From an uncultured Ruminococcus sp. (lineage in GTDB: Bacteria; Bacillota; Clostridia; Oscillospirales; Ruminococcaceae), in NCBI RefSeq assembly GCF_934476685.1, contig NZ_CAKSNX010000008.1:1-64000 (forward strand): a stretch of 64,000 nucleotides of DNA, given 5' to 3'. The position numbers and the translations under genes are program-made. Below, piece by piece: positions 42,532 through 51,501 of this stretch. The notes below the pieces were generated by a model. That model was not told the DNA's origin, did no database searches, and worked only from the letters and a program-made list of their open reading frames with translations. How positions within the stretch are numbered: position 1 is the first letter of the stretch; each line of letters begins with the position of its first letter.

Positions 42532-44244
42532 ATGATCGAGATATCGAGAAAAGCATACTGCGATATGTACGGACCGACAGTCGGCGACAGAGTAAGGCTG
42601 GGAGATACTTCGCTTATTGCGGAAGTTGAAAAGGACCTCACTGTTCATGGTGACGAGGCAAAGTTCGGCGGCGGAAAATCTCTTCGTGACGGAATGGGAC
42701 AATCCTGCAAAGCCACCGACAAGGAATGTCTTGACACGGTCATCACGAATGCTCTCATCATAGACAGCACAGGAATAATCAAGGCTGACGTCGGAATAAA
42801 GGACGGAAAGATAGCAGGCATCGGCAAGGCGGGCAACCCCGACATTATGAACGGTGTTGACGAAAATATGATAATCGGCGCTTCCACCGAGGCTATTGCA
42901 GGCGAGGGACTTATCCTCACCGCAGGCGGACTTGACACCCACATTCATTTCATTTCGCCGACGCAGGTCAGAACGGCTTTATACAGCGGTATCACCACTA
43001 TGATCGGCGGCGGAACAGGTCCTGCGGACGGAACGAATGCCACCACCTGCACCCCCGGAGAGTTCAACATTCACAGAATGCTGGAGGCTTCCGAAGATCT
43101 TCCGATGAACTTCGGCTATCTCTGCAAGGGAAATTCCAGCGATATCACAACACTTGAAGAGCAGATAAAGGCAGGCTGTATCGGTCTGAAAATACACGAG
43201 GACTGGGGTTCTACACCAGACGTTATCGACCACGCTCTTACTGTTGCAGATATGTATGATGTACAGGCGGCTATCCACACAGATACTCTTAATGAGGGCG
43301 GATTTGTTGAGGATACGGTAAGCGCATTTAAGGGTAGAACTATCCACACCTACCACACAGAGGGTGCAGGCGGCGGACACGCTCCTGATATCATCAGAGC
43401 GGCTGCGTTCCCGAATGTTCTCCCTTCCTCCACCAACCCGACAATGCCATACACTGCGAATACGCTTGATGAACATCTTGATATGCTTATGGTATGCCAT
43501 CATCTTGACAAGAACGTTCCTGAGGATATTGCTTTTGCGGATTCAAGAATACGTCCTGAAACTATTGCCGCTGAGGACGTTCTACATGATATGGGAATAT
43601 TCTCGATGATGAGTTCAGACTCACAGGCAATGGGACGTGTGGGAGAAGTCATTACAAGGACATGGCAGACGGCGGACAAAATGAAAAAACAGCGTGGTTC
43701 TCTCCCTGAGGACAGCGAGAGGAACGATAATTTCAGGATCAAGCGTTACATCTCGAAATACACAATAAATCCTGCGATCACGCATGGCGTTTCAGAATAT
43801 GTCGGCTCTGTTGAGGTGGGCAAGGTCGCAGACCTCGTTCTTTGGAATCCTGCTTTCTTTGGTGCAAAGCCTGATATGATAATCAAGGGCGGATTTATCT
43901 TTGCCTCAAAAATGGGTGACGCAAACGCATCTATCCCTACCCCTCAGCCTGTATGCTATACAGAAATGTTCGGCGGTCACGGACTTGCGCTGTCAAGCAC
44001 CTGTATCACTTTCGTTTCAAAGTACGCATACGAGGACGGCATAAAGGAAAAGCTTGGTCTGAAAAGGAAGGTACTTCCTGTCAAGAACTGCCGAAATATC
44101 TCTAAGGCTGATATGGTATATAATAATGTATGTGCAGATATAAAGGTCGATCCCGAAACGTACACGGTAACGGTTGACGGCAAGGTGATAACCTGCGAGC
44201 CATTTGACGAGCTTGCGCTTGCACAGAGATATTTTATGTTCTGA
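42532..44244 (+). CDS. ureC: Urease alpha subunit UreC
   Basis: A 570-residue catalytic subunit of normal length. The active-site features are all present: DTHIHFISP near 134, the lysine to be carbamylated in CIGLKIHEDWG near 215, HTDTLNEGGFVEDT, YHTEGAGGGHAPD, MVCHHLD with the mobile-flap Cys-His pair, and the nickel-binding Asp in SSDSQAMGR. It should bind two nickel ions once UreDFGE have acted. It starts 3 bp after ureAB. Confidence 0.97.
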   Translation: MIEISRKAYCDMYGPTVGDRVRLGDTSLIAEVEKDLTVHGDEAKFGGGKSLRDGMGQSCKATDKECLDTVITNALIIDSTGIIKADVGIKDGKIAGIGKAGNPDIMNGVDENMIIGASTEAIAGEGLILTAGGLDTHIHFISPTQVRTALYSGITTMIGGGTGPADGTNATTCTPGEFNIHRMLEASEDLPMNFGYLCKGNSSDITTLEEQIKAGCIGLKIHEDWGSTPDVIDHALTVADMYDVQAAIHTDTLNEGGFVEDTVSAFKGRTIHTYHTEGAGGGHAPDIIRAAAFPNVLPSSTNPTMPYTANTLDEHLDMLMVCHHLDKNVPEDIAFADSRIRPETIAAEDVLHDMGIFSMMSSDSQAMGRVGEVITRTWQTADKMKKQRGSLPEDSERNDNFRIKRYISKYTINPAITHGVSEYVGSVEVGKVADLVLWNPAFFGAKPDMIIKGGFIFASKMGDANASIPTPQPVCYTEMFGGHGLALSSTCITFVSKYAYEDGIKEKLGLKRKVLPVKNCRNISKADMVYNNVCADIKVDPETYTVTVDGKVITCEPFDELALAQRYFMF

Positions 44245-44277
44245 TTTTAAATAAGCGAGGAAATAGAGGAAATAAAA

Positions 44278-44760
44278 ATGATAGCAGAAAAAATAATCGG
44301 AAAGCTTTCGGAACTTTCACCGAATGTTGAGGTCGATACAGTTGAGCTTGACTGGTTTGAGGCTGAAAAGAAACGTATACGCAAGACCACAGTCGGCGGA
44401 CGTGAAATAGGCATTGCCGTTGATGAAACGCTCAGCGACGGCGACGTTATCTATCTTGATGACAAGCTTTGCGTTGCGGTCAAGCTTACAAGCTGTCCCC
44501 TTATAAAGATAAATGTTCACACCATGCAGGAAATGGGCAGGCTTTGCTTTGAGATAGGCAACAGGCATCTGTCGCTGAAAATATCTGAAGATAATGTGCT
44601 TATCCCACATGACGAGCCGACAGAAAAGCACCTAAAAAATCTCGGCTTTGACTGCGAGGAGATAATCGACAAGTTTGATGATTTTATCGTCTGCAAAGCA
44701 CACGGACATTCTCACAGCCATGCTCACGAGCATGAGCATCATCACGGACATTCACATTAA
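44278..44760 (+). CDS. ureE: Urease nickel chaperone UreE
   Basis: A 160-residue metallochaperone with a peptide-binding N-terminal domain, a C-terminal domain with INVHTMQEMGRLCFEIGNRH, and a His-rich tail (HGHSHSHAHEHEHHHGHSH) that binds several nickel ions. It passes nickel to UreG. Confidence 0.93.
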   Translation: MIAEKIIGKLSELSPNVEVDTVELDWFEAEKKRIRKTTVGGREIGIAVDETLSDGDVIYLDDKLCVAVKLTSCPLIKINVHTMQEMGRLCFEIGNRHLSLKISEDNVLIPHDEPTEKHLKNLGFDCEEIIDKFDDFIVCKAHGHSHSHAHEHEHHHGHSH

Positions 44761-44775
44761 ACGGAGCTGATAATC

Positions 44776-45450
44776 ATGACCGACACCGCAGGACTTATGA
44801 GCATTTTGCAGATATGCGACAGCCTTTTCCCTGTGGGCGCATTTACTCTGTCCAACGGACTGGAAACCTACGTTCAGAAAGATATCATAACTTCGCCGCA
44901 GGGACTTGAAGAGTATCTTCATTCTTACATTTCCGTACTGCCGTTCAACGAACTTGGTGCTGCGGCAATAGCATACAGCGCAGACGAAAAAACACTCTGC
45001 CGCCTTGACGAGGTATACTCTGCGGCAAAAGCGCCCTTTGAGATACGCAGCGGTTCTGAAAAAGTCACAAGACGGTTTTTCAAGATCTGCACAGCGGAGG
45101 GCGAAAGTGCGGCGGGGCATTACAGACAGCTTACGGAAGACGGCATCTGCAAGGGACATCAATGCATAGCATATGGACTTTATATGCGTGACAGCGGGAT
45201 CTCACTATCCGAGGGACTTGCGGTCTACGGTTATTCCATATGCTCGGCTATCGTCACAAACTGCGTAAAGCTTGTCCCCCTCAGCCAGCTTGCAGGGCAG
45301 AAGATACTGAACACAGCTTTTGAGCTTATATCGCAGGCAGCCGAAAAAGCGGTCGGCACTTCCATTGATGATATCGGCATAAGCGGCGCAGGCTTTGACC
45401 TCCGTGCAATGCAGCACGAAAGACTTTATTCAAGGCAGTATATGTCATAA
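44776..45450 (+). CDS. ureF: Urease accessory protein UreF
   Basis: A 224-residue all-helical protein: LQICDSLFPVGAFTLSNGLET at the N-terminus and NCVKLVPLSQLAGQKIL near 170 are diagnostic. UreF forms part of the UreDFG complex that loads nickel and gates GTP hydrolysis by UreG. Confidence 0.93.
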   Translation: MTDTAGLMSILQICDSLFPVGAFTLSNGLETYVQKDIITSPQGLEEYLHSYISVLPFNELGAAAIAYSADEKTLCRLDEVYSAAKAPFEIRSGSEKVTRRFFKICTAEGESAAGHYRQLTEDGICKGHQCIAYGLYMRDSGISLSEGLAVYGYSICSAIVTNCVKLVPLSQLAGQKILNTAFELISQAAEKAVGTSIDDIGISGAGFDLRAMQHERLYSRQYMS

Positions 45451-45472
45451 AAATACATAAGGAGAACCAGAA

Positions 45473-46084
45473 ATGAGCTATGTAAAGATCGGCGTAGGCG
45501 GTCCTGTCGGATCGGGCAAGACTGCACTTATCGAACGCCTTACAAGAGAAATGTCAAAGGAATATTCCATTTGTGTTGTGACAAATGATATCTACACCAA
45601 AGAGGACGCTGAATTTCTTACGAAAAATTCCTGCCTGCCTGCCGACAGGATAGTCGGTGTTGAAACAGGCGGCTGTCCTCACACCGCCATAAGAGAGGAC
45701 TGCTCAATGAATCTTGAAGCAGTTGACGAAATGGTAAAAAAGCACCCCGACACCCAGATAGTCTTTATCGAAAGCGGCGGAGATAATCTTTCAGCCACAT
45801 TCTCCCCAGATCTTGCCGACGCATCTATCTATGTTATCGATGTTGCGCAGGGCGAAAAAATACCGAGAAAGGGCGGCCCCGGTGTAACACGTTCCGACCT
45901 GCTTGTAATAAACAAGACCGATCTTGCGCCGCTGGTAGGTGCGTCACTGGAGGTTATGGCATCAGACTCAAAGCGTATGAGAGGCGAAAGACCTTTCCTT
46001 TTCACAAACCTTATGAGCCGTGAGGGCGTTGCGCAGGTCATCGACTGGATAAAGAAGTCTGTGCTTTTTGAGGATCTGAAATGA
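45473..46084 (+). CDS. ureG: Urease accessory GTPase UreG
   Basis: A 203-residue SIMIBI-class GTPase: P-loop GGPVGSGKTALIE, TNDIYTKEDAEFL, VETGGCPHTAIREDCSMN (the CPH nickel-binding motif), IESGGDNLSATFSP and NKTDLAP. It couples GTP hydrolysis to nickel insertion. AAGGAG precedes the ATG; its stop overlaps the ureD start. Confidence 0.96.
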   Translation: MSYVKIGVGGPVGSGKTALIERLTREMSKEYSICVVTNDIYTKEDAEFLTKNSCLPADRIVGVETGGCPHTAIREDCSMNLEAVDEMVKKHPDTQIVFIESGGDNLSATFSPDLADASIYVIDVAQGEKIPRKGGPGVTRSDLLVINKTDLAPLVGASLEVMASDSKRMRGERPFLFTNLMSREGVAQVIDWIKKSVLFEDLK

Positions 46085-46845
46085 ACGGCAGGCTGAACAT
46101 TTCGACAGTTTTTGACGGAGCAAGGACCGTTACAGAGGACTTGTATTTTGCGCCGCCTTTCAAGGTCTATTCCCCTTTTTATGATGACAGCGGCTGGGCA
46201 AAATACATATCAATGTGCGGCTCGGCAGGAGTTCTTGCAGGAGATGAAAATGCAACCAAGCTTTATATTGGCGAAAACTGCAAGGTTATATTTACAGATC
46301 AGGGGTATCAGAAGCTTTTCAACACAAACGGCGGCGTTTCAAGGCAGAACATCAAACTGGTGGTTCGTAAAAACGCAAAACTTTGCTATATCCCCCACCC
46401 CATAATGACTTTCACAGGCTGTGACCATATTTCTAACGGAAAAGTCAGCATTACGGAAAGTTCTTCCCTTATTTTCTCTGAGATATACTGCTGCGGCAGA
46501 ACGGCAATGGGGGAAGAATTCGGGTTGAAAAGTTTCCGCTCCCGAACAGAGATAGCTATTGACGGTAGCGCTGATTTTATCGACAACACCCTTATTGCGC
46601 CAGCTTCTCTGCCCATAAGGAACAAAGGCTTTTTTGAAAGCTTTACCCATACGGGATTTATGTATATCTACACCCCCGACAAAGAACTTCTCGGCAGCGT
46701 TTATCAAACTGCTGTTTCCGAAGATAAAGTCCAGCTTTGTGCTACTCACACAGAGCGTGGTATCGCTCTGCGAGCTTTGGGATATTCGGGTGAGGAGATA
46801 TACGACCTTTTTCTCAGCATTGCGGAGAAAGTCAGAAATGCTTAA
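46081..46845 (+). CDS. ureD: Urease accessory protein UreD (UreH)
   Basis: A 254-residue scaffold protein, recognised by YFAPPFKVYSPFY, GVLAGDENATKLYIGE and SSLIFSEIYCCGRTAMGE. It docks on apo-urease and carries nickel from UreFG. ATG 46081 overlaps the ureG stop (ATGA). Last gene of the urease operon. Confidence 0.92.
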   Translation: MNGRLNISTVFDGARTVTEDLYFAPPFKVYSPFYDDSGWAKYISMCGSAGVLAGDENATKLYIGENCKVIFTDQGYQKLFNTNGGVSRQNIKLVVRKNAKLCYIPHPIMTFTGCDHISNGKVSITESSSLIFSEIYCCGRTAMGEEFGLKSFRSRTEIAIDGSADFIDNTLIAPASLPIRNKGFFESFTHTGFMYIYTPDKELLGSVYQTAVSEDKVQLCATHTERGIALRALGYSGEEIYDLFLSIAEKVRNA

Positions 46846-46869
46846 AAATAAAATCTATTTCACTTATAA

Positions 46870-46906
46870 AAATAACCTGTCTGACACAGTATCAGACAGG
46901 TTATTT
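46870..46906. terminator. Bidirectional terminator between ureD and the HPP-like gene
   Basis: A perfect 15-bp stem (46870-46884 with 46892-46906) flanked by A/T runs on both sides; the 3' arm covers the stop codon of the convergent gene. Confidence 0.9.
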
Positions 46907-47860
46907 ATTTGCTTTATCCGAATCATCAGCAAAAAATATAAATGTAACGGCGACCATTATAATGTATCCGCCGATCACCTCAAAGGGGAATTTAAGCAGT
47001 GCTGTTTTCGGTATTAGGAAAGGCAGAGTCGCTATCGCTCCGCAGGGCGGAAAGTAAAGCTTTGATCTGCACACCATACACAGGATAATTCCGCAGGACA
47101 CAGCCGCAGACAATGCAAGTAGAAAGCCTGCAAATTCCGTCAGCAAGGCTCTTGAAAGCACACCTGCCACTGCCGCTGAGGATATGAGTATGACAGAATG
47201 TGCCGCACGTTTTCTGAGCTTTGACTGAGGCTTGCTCATTTCAAAAAACGCAACTATCAGAGGAGGCGCAATGAAAAATATCTGACTGAAAAAAGTGGGC
47301 AGAAAGCACATTATACTTGCCGCCGCTGTCTGCTTTGCACGGATAATGATAAGCTTTCTGTTCGGTGGGACTTCATGAAAGTCATATTTTTGCCTTATCC
47401 CGAAATGTTCAAAACAAAGCTGTGCCGCTAATATCAGCGCCGTCATTACAACAACGGACAAAACATAAACTATGCTCTTTGTCCCCATAAGTATCGGCAG
47501 AACGCAGGCGGATATGGCAGGAACGAACTCCGTTCTCAGCAAAGTTATCCAAGCGACGGCGCATATAAGTCCGACCGTCACCTGCACCCACAGCGGCACA
47601 TGGAGATATTTTACTATTGCTATCCCCACAAAAGCCGCAGGCACAATGGCGGCGAAAAGTCTTATCCTTGATGTATTCCACGACTGCACAGGGGCGGCGA
47701 GTGCGCCTATGGCTATTGCAGTTATTTCGGGAAAAATTATCTCTTTCTCCCCTGTTATCTCAGCGACGGCAGTCATTCCCGCCGCCAGCAGAAGAGAAAC
47801 AAGCACAGGCAGCAACTTTACAAACTCTGCGGTCATATGGTTATTTTTAGCTTTATCCAC
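46901..47860 (-). CDS. HPP-family-like multi-pass membrane protein
   Basis: A 319-residue protein with about ten helices. The C-terminal half contains FPPCGAIATLPFLIP, resembling the core of the HPP family; the N-terminal half has a related FPEITAIAIGALAAP stretch, so it appears to be an internal duplication. Some HPP proteins transport nitrite; the substrate here is unknown. Start chosen as GTG 47860, 7 nt after AGGGAGA; the region upstream in frame lacks a ribosome site. Confidence 0.65.
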   Translation of the reverse strand: MDKAKNNHMTAEFVKLLPVLVSLLLAAGMTAVAEITGEKEIIFPEITAIAIGALAAPVQSWNTSRIRLFAAIVPAAFVGIAIVKYLHVPLWVQVTVGLICAVAWITLLRTEFVPAISACVLPILMGTKSIVYVLSVVVMTALILAAQLCFEHFGIRQKYDFHEVPPNRKLIIIRAKQTAAASIMCFLPTFFSQIFFIAPPLIVAFFEMSKPQSKLRKRAAHSVILISSAAVAGVLSRALLTEFAGFLLALSAAVSCGIILCMVCRSKLYFPPCGAIATLPFLIPKTALLKFPFEVIGGYIIMVAVTFIFFADDSDKANK

Positions 47861-47922
47861 TATATTTTCTCCCTTAGATCTCTTGAAATTAAAATCAATA
47901 CCCCGATAATATCTCATAAAAA

Positions 47923-47951
47923 CAGAGCGCCGCCGAAAGAAAAACGCTCTG
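47923..47951 (-). terminator. Terminator of the FNT-type gene
   Basis: CAGAGCG/CGCTCTG stem (47923-47929 with 47945-47951), then TTTTTATG on the minus strand. Confidence 0.75.
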
Positions 47952-47957
47952 AAAATT

Positions 47958-48584
47958 TTATTCAGCCTTGATAAATCCCTTTTTCACCAACGGGATAAGC
48001 ATTCCGCCTGCCGCATTTCCCAAGGTCATTATCATCATATAGCCGAGAGCCTTTGCGCTCCATGAGCCTGAAAGGGTGAAGTAGTACATATTTGCAATAC
48101 AGTGTTCAAAGCCGCTGATTATAAATACCACAACAGGCAGGAAGATCGCAAGTATCTGTCCCACAGGATTTTTTATGTTCTTGTTTCCGTCAGCCGCTAT
48201 GAACATAAGTATACCGCAGAAAAATGCAAGTATGAATATGCTCAGCAGTCCGTCCGACAGCTTGATATCACTCAGCTCCTTAGCCTTGTCACCTATGCCC
48301 GCTATCCTTGTTTGAAGTATCAGAAAAGCCGAAACCGCCGCACCTGCGAAATTGCCCAGCCATATTATTCCCAGCTCGCCGAGATACACAGGCTCACGCT
48401 CAACCGCATAGCCGACCTTTCCGGTAAAAAGGTTAAAGCCAAAGCTCAGTATAACGAAAAGTCCTGTACCGAAAAGAAATGCACCGAGGTACTTGTTGCC
48501 GCAGGACAGGTAGACCGTTCCGCCCACTGCGATAGCAACGCCTGTCATAAAGGAACGCAGAAATATGTCGATTATTTTCTTCAT
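47958..48584 (-). CDS. Formate/nitrite (FNT) family channel
   Basis: A 208-residue six-helix channel, short for the family (usually about 260-280). NLFTGKVGY, GFEHCIANMYYF and LGNAAGG mark the FNT pore loops and helices. The usual pore His is present in GFEHCIANM. Relatives carry formate, nitrite or hydrosulfide. Lying next to urease and fucO it could serve nitrogen or formate exchange; the substrate is undetermined. It has its own consensus promoter. Confidence 0.85.
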   Translation of the reverse strand: MKKIIDIFLRSFMTGVAIAVGGTVYLSCGNKYLGAFLFGTGLFVILSFGFNLFTGKVGYAVEREPVYLGELGIIWLGNFAGAAVSAFLILQTRIAGIGDKAKELSDIKLSDGLLSIFILAFFCGILMFIAADGNKNIKNPVGQILAIFLPVVVFIISGFEHCIANMYYFTLSGSWSAKALGYMMIMTLGNAAGGMLIPLVKKGFIKAE

Positions 48585-48625
48585 ATGTTTTCTCCTATGT
48601 ATTTTTATAAGTATACAACTTTATT

Positions 48626-48654
48626 ATTATATAATATTTTCAGCCAACTTTCAA
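48626..48654 (-). promoter_or_regulatory. Promoter of the FNT gene
   Basis: Minus strand TTGAAA (48654-48649), 17 bp, TATAAT (48631-48626). Confidence 0.75.
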
Positions 48655-48791
48655 GGAAAATGAGTTTTATTTACAATTTTTTAGTTATTTAGCCCGAAGT
48701 TTGCCGCAGGCAACACAGCTGTTCTGTGTGGTCTTGCCGATCAATAACATATTTAACAACATAACAGGAACTTCACACAATTTTCTCGTAA

Positions 48792-48836
48792 TTTTTAACA
48801 AAGCCTATTGCAATTTGTTAAAAACAGTTGTATAAT
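48792..48836 (+). promoter_or_regulatory. fucO promoter with an overlapping inverted repeat
   Basis: TTGCAA (48808-48813), 17 bp, TATAAT (48831-48836). A perfect 11-bp inverted repeat (TTTTTAACAAA at 48792-48802, complement at 48814-48824) straddles the -35. Its TTGTTAA half resembles clostridial Rex half-sites, but the halves point outward, so redox control is only a guess. The gap 48585-48889 holds this and the divergent FNT promoter. Confidence 0.6.
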
Positions 48837-48889
48837 AAACACATAAATTAATGGATATCATTTCATTTTCAGAAAGGAATGTTTGTAAA

Positions 48890-50038
48890 ATGGCTAACAG
48901 AATGATTTTAAATGAAACTTCATATTTCGGTGCAGGCTCTATAAGCGAGATCGTTACCGAAGCTAAAAAGAGAGCTTTCAAAAAGGCGCTCGTCGTTACC
49001 GACCCTGATCTTATAAAGTTCAACGTTGCTCAGAACGTTACAGATCTCCTCGACGGCGCAGGTCTGGCTTATGAGATATTCTCTCAGGTAAAGGCTAACC
49101 CTACCGTTGCTGTGGTAAAGGCAGGTATCGAGGCATTCAAGAAGGCTGAGGCTGATTACCTTATCGCTATCGGCGGCGGCTCTTCAATGGATACTGCAAA
49201 GGCTATCGGCATAATCATTGCCAACCCTGAGTATGCTGACGTTACTTCTCTTGAGGGCGCAGTTGATACTAAAAATCCATGCGTTCCTATTATCGCAGTA
49301 CCTACTACCGCAGGAACAGCTGCTGAGGTAACTATCAACTACGTTATCACAGATGAGGAAAAGAAGAGAAAGTTCGTATGCGTTGACCCTCACGATATCC
49401 CTGTCGTTGCAGTTATCGACGCTAAGATGATGTCATCAATGCCTAAGGGACTTACAGCTTCAACAGGTATGGACGCTCTTACACACGCTATCGAGGGATA
49501 CACGACTCTTGCCGCATGGGAGCTTACAGATATGATGCACCTAAAGGCTATCGAAGTTATCTCACGTTCTCTCCGTGCAGCCTGCCAAAATGATCCTAAG
49601 GGAAGAGAAGATATGGCTCTCGGTCAGTACATAGCTGGTATGGGATTTTCAAACGTTGGTCTTGGCGTAGTTCACGGAATGGCTCACCCTCTCGGTGCTT
49701 TCTATGACACACCTCACGGCATAGCAAATGCGGTTATCCTGCCTTACGTTATGGAATACAATGCTCCTTACACAGGCGAGAAGTTCAAGTATATCGCAGA
49801 GGCTATGGGCGTTGACACCACAGGTATGGATCAGGACGCTTACAGAAAGGCAGCTGTTGACGCAGTTAAGCAGCTTTCAAAGGACGTTGGAATCCCTGAA
49901 AAGCTCCACGAGATAGGCGTTAAGGAAGAGGATCTCCCTGCACTTGCACAGTCTGCATTCGATGATGTATGCACAGGCGGAAATCCAAGACCATGCACAG
50001 TTGAATCTATCCTCGGAATTTACAAGACTGCATTCTGA
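48890..50038 (+). CDS. fucO: Lactaldehyde reductase / iron-dependent alcohol dehydrogenase FucO
   Basis: A 382-residue group III alcohol dehydrogenase, the same length as E. coli FucO and very close to it (MANRMILNET start, TTAGTAAEVTINYVITDEEK, VCVDPHDIP). NAD binding is seen in IAIGGGSSMDTAKAIG; the iron ligands lie in GMDALTHAIEG and VHGMAHPLGAFYDTPHG. It reduces lactaldehyde to 1,2-propanediol, the end step of anaerobic fucose or rhamnose breakdown. Start is ATG 48890. No fucose or rhamnose genes are next to it, so a general aldehyde role is possible. Confidence 0.92.
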   Translation: MANRMILNETSYFGAGSISEIVTEAKKRAFKKALVVTDPDLIKFNVAQNVTDLLDGAGLAYEIFSQVKANPTVAVVKAGIEAFKKAEADYLIAIGGGSSMDTAKAIGIIIANPEYADVTSLEGAVDTKNPCVPIIAVPTTAGTAAEVTINYVITDEEKKRKFVCVDPHDIPVVAVIDAKMMSSMPKGLTASTGMDALTHAIEGYTTLAAWELTDMMHLKAIEVISRSLRAACQNDPKGREDMALGQYIAGMGFSNVGLGVVHGMAHPLGAFYDTPHGIANAVILPYVMEYNAPYTGEKFKYIAEAMGVDTTGMDQDAYRKAAVDAVKQLSKDVGIPEKLHEIGVKEEDLPALAQSAFDDVCTGGNPRPCTVESILGIYKTAF

Positions 50039-50070
50039 TGATCAACTTACTTTACTAATATAATATTAAG

Positions 50071-50100
50071 GGCGGATAACATCAGTTGTCCGCCTTTTCT
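50071..50100 (+). terminator. fucO terminator
   Basis: A 10-bp stem with one G-U pair (50071-50080 with 50085-50094), followed by TTTTCTTT. It overlaps the 3' end of the convergent TetR remnant. Confidence 0.88.
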
Positions 50101-50699
50101 TTATGTTCTGCGTTTTTTATTATTGCAGGCAGAGAGGACTGAAGTATGACTGTAACGTATTTTATCAGCTTTTTCCTGTCATAAGGCTGCTTGCTCCTTA
50201 ATATCTCGATAAGATTTCCTGCAAGCGCCTCGGTATAGAAATTGCTGACAAAATCCTTATATTCCTCACTTATCGTAGCATTCACCAGTTTTTCAACGCT
50301 CTCTATAAGCTTGCGGCAGATGCCGTAAAAGTCATTGTAGAAAAATCGTTTTAACTCATCACGTCCCATAGAATCGTATGCGCAGTTTAGGATATGCTTG
50401 TTCTCCTCCACATAATCAAGGACGAAATTCAACACCTCGTCATAATCAAGCATAAGGTCATAATTCTTTACGACCTCCACAGCCTCCTGCTCCAGTATCC
50501 ATTTCAGCAGGGATTGGATATCTTCAAAATGATAATAGAAAGTTTTTCTGTTTATGTTACAGTCGGCTACTATCTCGCTGACTGTTATTTTTGAGCTGGA
50601 ATACAAAAGCAAGATATCAGCCGTTGAGGGAGTAAGCTCTGTAACGTGGCTTGACGACAGCATAGATATAACCGAGCCGCTCGAAACCGCCGACAGCAA
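50082..50699 (-). pseudogene. TetR-family regulator with a replaced N-terminus (chimeric)
   Basis: From KITVSEIVADCNINRKTFYYHFEDI onward this is a normal TetR/DhaS-like regulator with a C-terminal domain ending SSLPAIIKNAE. The part that should encode helix 1 is missing; the frame continues into the antisense of an MMPL transporter gene (residues 1 to about 36 have low complexity and match nothing). This places a deletion junction near 50585-50605. No ribosome site was seen before either in-frame ATG. It is probably inactive in DNA binding. Confidence 0.75.
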
Positions 50700-51500
50700 G
50701 GCAGTTGAAAATTACTACAAGGACAACTTGGCACTTATGTCCATCACCATAGACGAAGATCACATCCTTGACGCAGTAAGCGAAATAAGAAACATTGTGG
50801 GCAGTGATAATAAAATGGAAGGTTCTGCCGTATCGACTGCCGCTGCGACCGAAAGCACGGTCAGCGAAATAGCTAAAATTGCGGCTATCGTCGTTGCCTT
50901 TGTGCTGTTCGTGCTTGTATTAACCACAACTTCATGGGCTGAACCACTTATCATCATGCTTGGACTTGGTGTGGCTATACTCATAAATATGGGCAGCAAT
51001 CTTATATTCGGAGAAATATCCTTCGTTTCAAATGCCGCAGGTTCGATATTGCAGCTTGCCGTATCACTCGACTACTCCGTATTCCTGCTCCACAGGTTTG
51101 AGGACAGCCGAAAAAGCATAAGCGACCCGAAAGACGCAATGGTGGACGCTCTTTGCAAATCAACAAGCTCCATACTTTCAAGCGGTCTGACGACAGTTAT
51201 CGGCTTTGCTGCACTCTGCCTTATAAGATTTAAAATAGGCGCTGACCTCGGTCTTGTACTTGCTAAGGGCGTGGCTATCAGCCTTATCACAGTATTTGTT
51301 TTCATGCCGAACTTCATACTTATTGTTTACAAACTTATCGACAAGAGCCACCACAGAAAACTTCTCCCAAGCTTTAATAAGTTTGGAAAATTTGTCAGCA
51401 GGATAATGATACCTATGACAGCGGTGTTCGTTATCATAATCGCACCGACTTATCTTGCGTCAAATGCTAATAGTTTCTATTACGGCTCATCTCACCATCA
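50600..51500 (+). pseudogene. Truncated MMPL/RND-type transporter
   Basis: About 300 residues of an MMPL (YdfJ-like) exporter: VEGVSSVTWLDDSIDI, a membrane helix, NMGSNLIFGEISFVSNAAGSILQLAVSLDYSVFLLHRFEDSR and GLTTVIGFAALCLIRFKIGADLGLVLAKG. The N-terminal part with the first helix is absent, and the frame is lost after NANSFYYGSSH near 51490. Intact relatives are over twice this length. It adjoins the TetR remnant back-to-back, the usual layout of a regulated exporter. Confidence 0.8.
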
Positions 51501-51501
51501 T

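Noticed and set aside
50554..50599. An in-frame ATG that would extend the MMPL frame upstream
   Set aside because: The added residues are antisense of the TetR helix-turn-helix and there is no ribosome site; the gene was cut by a deletion.
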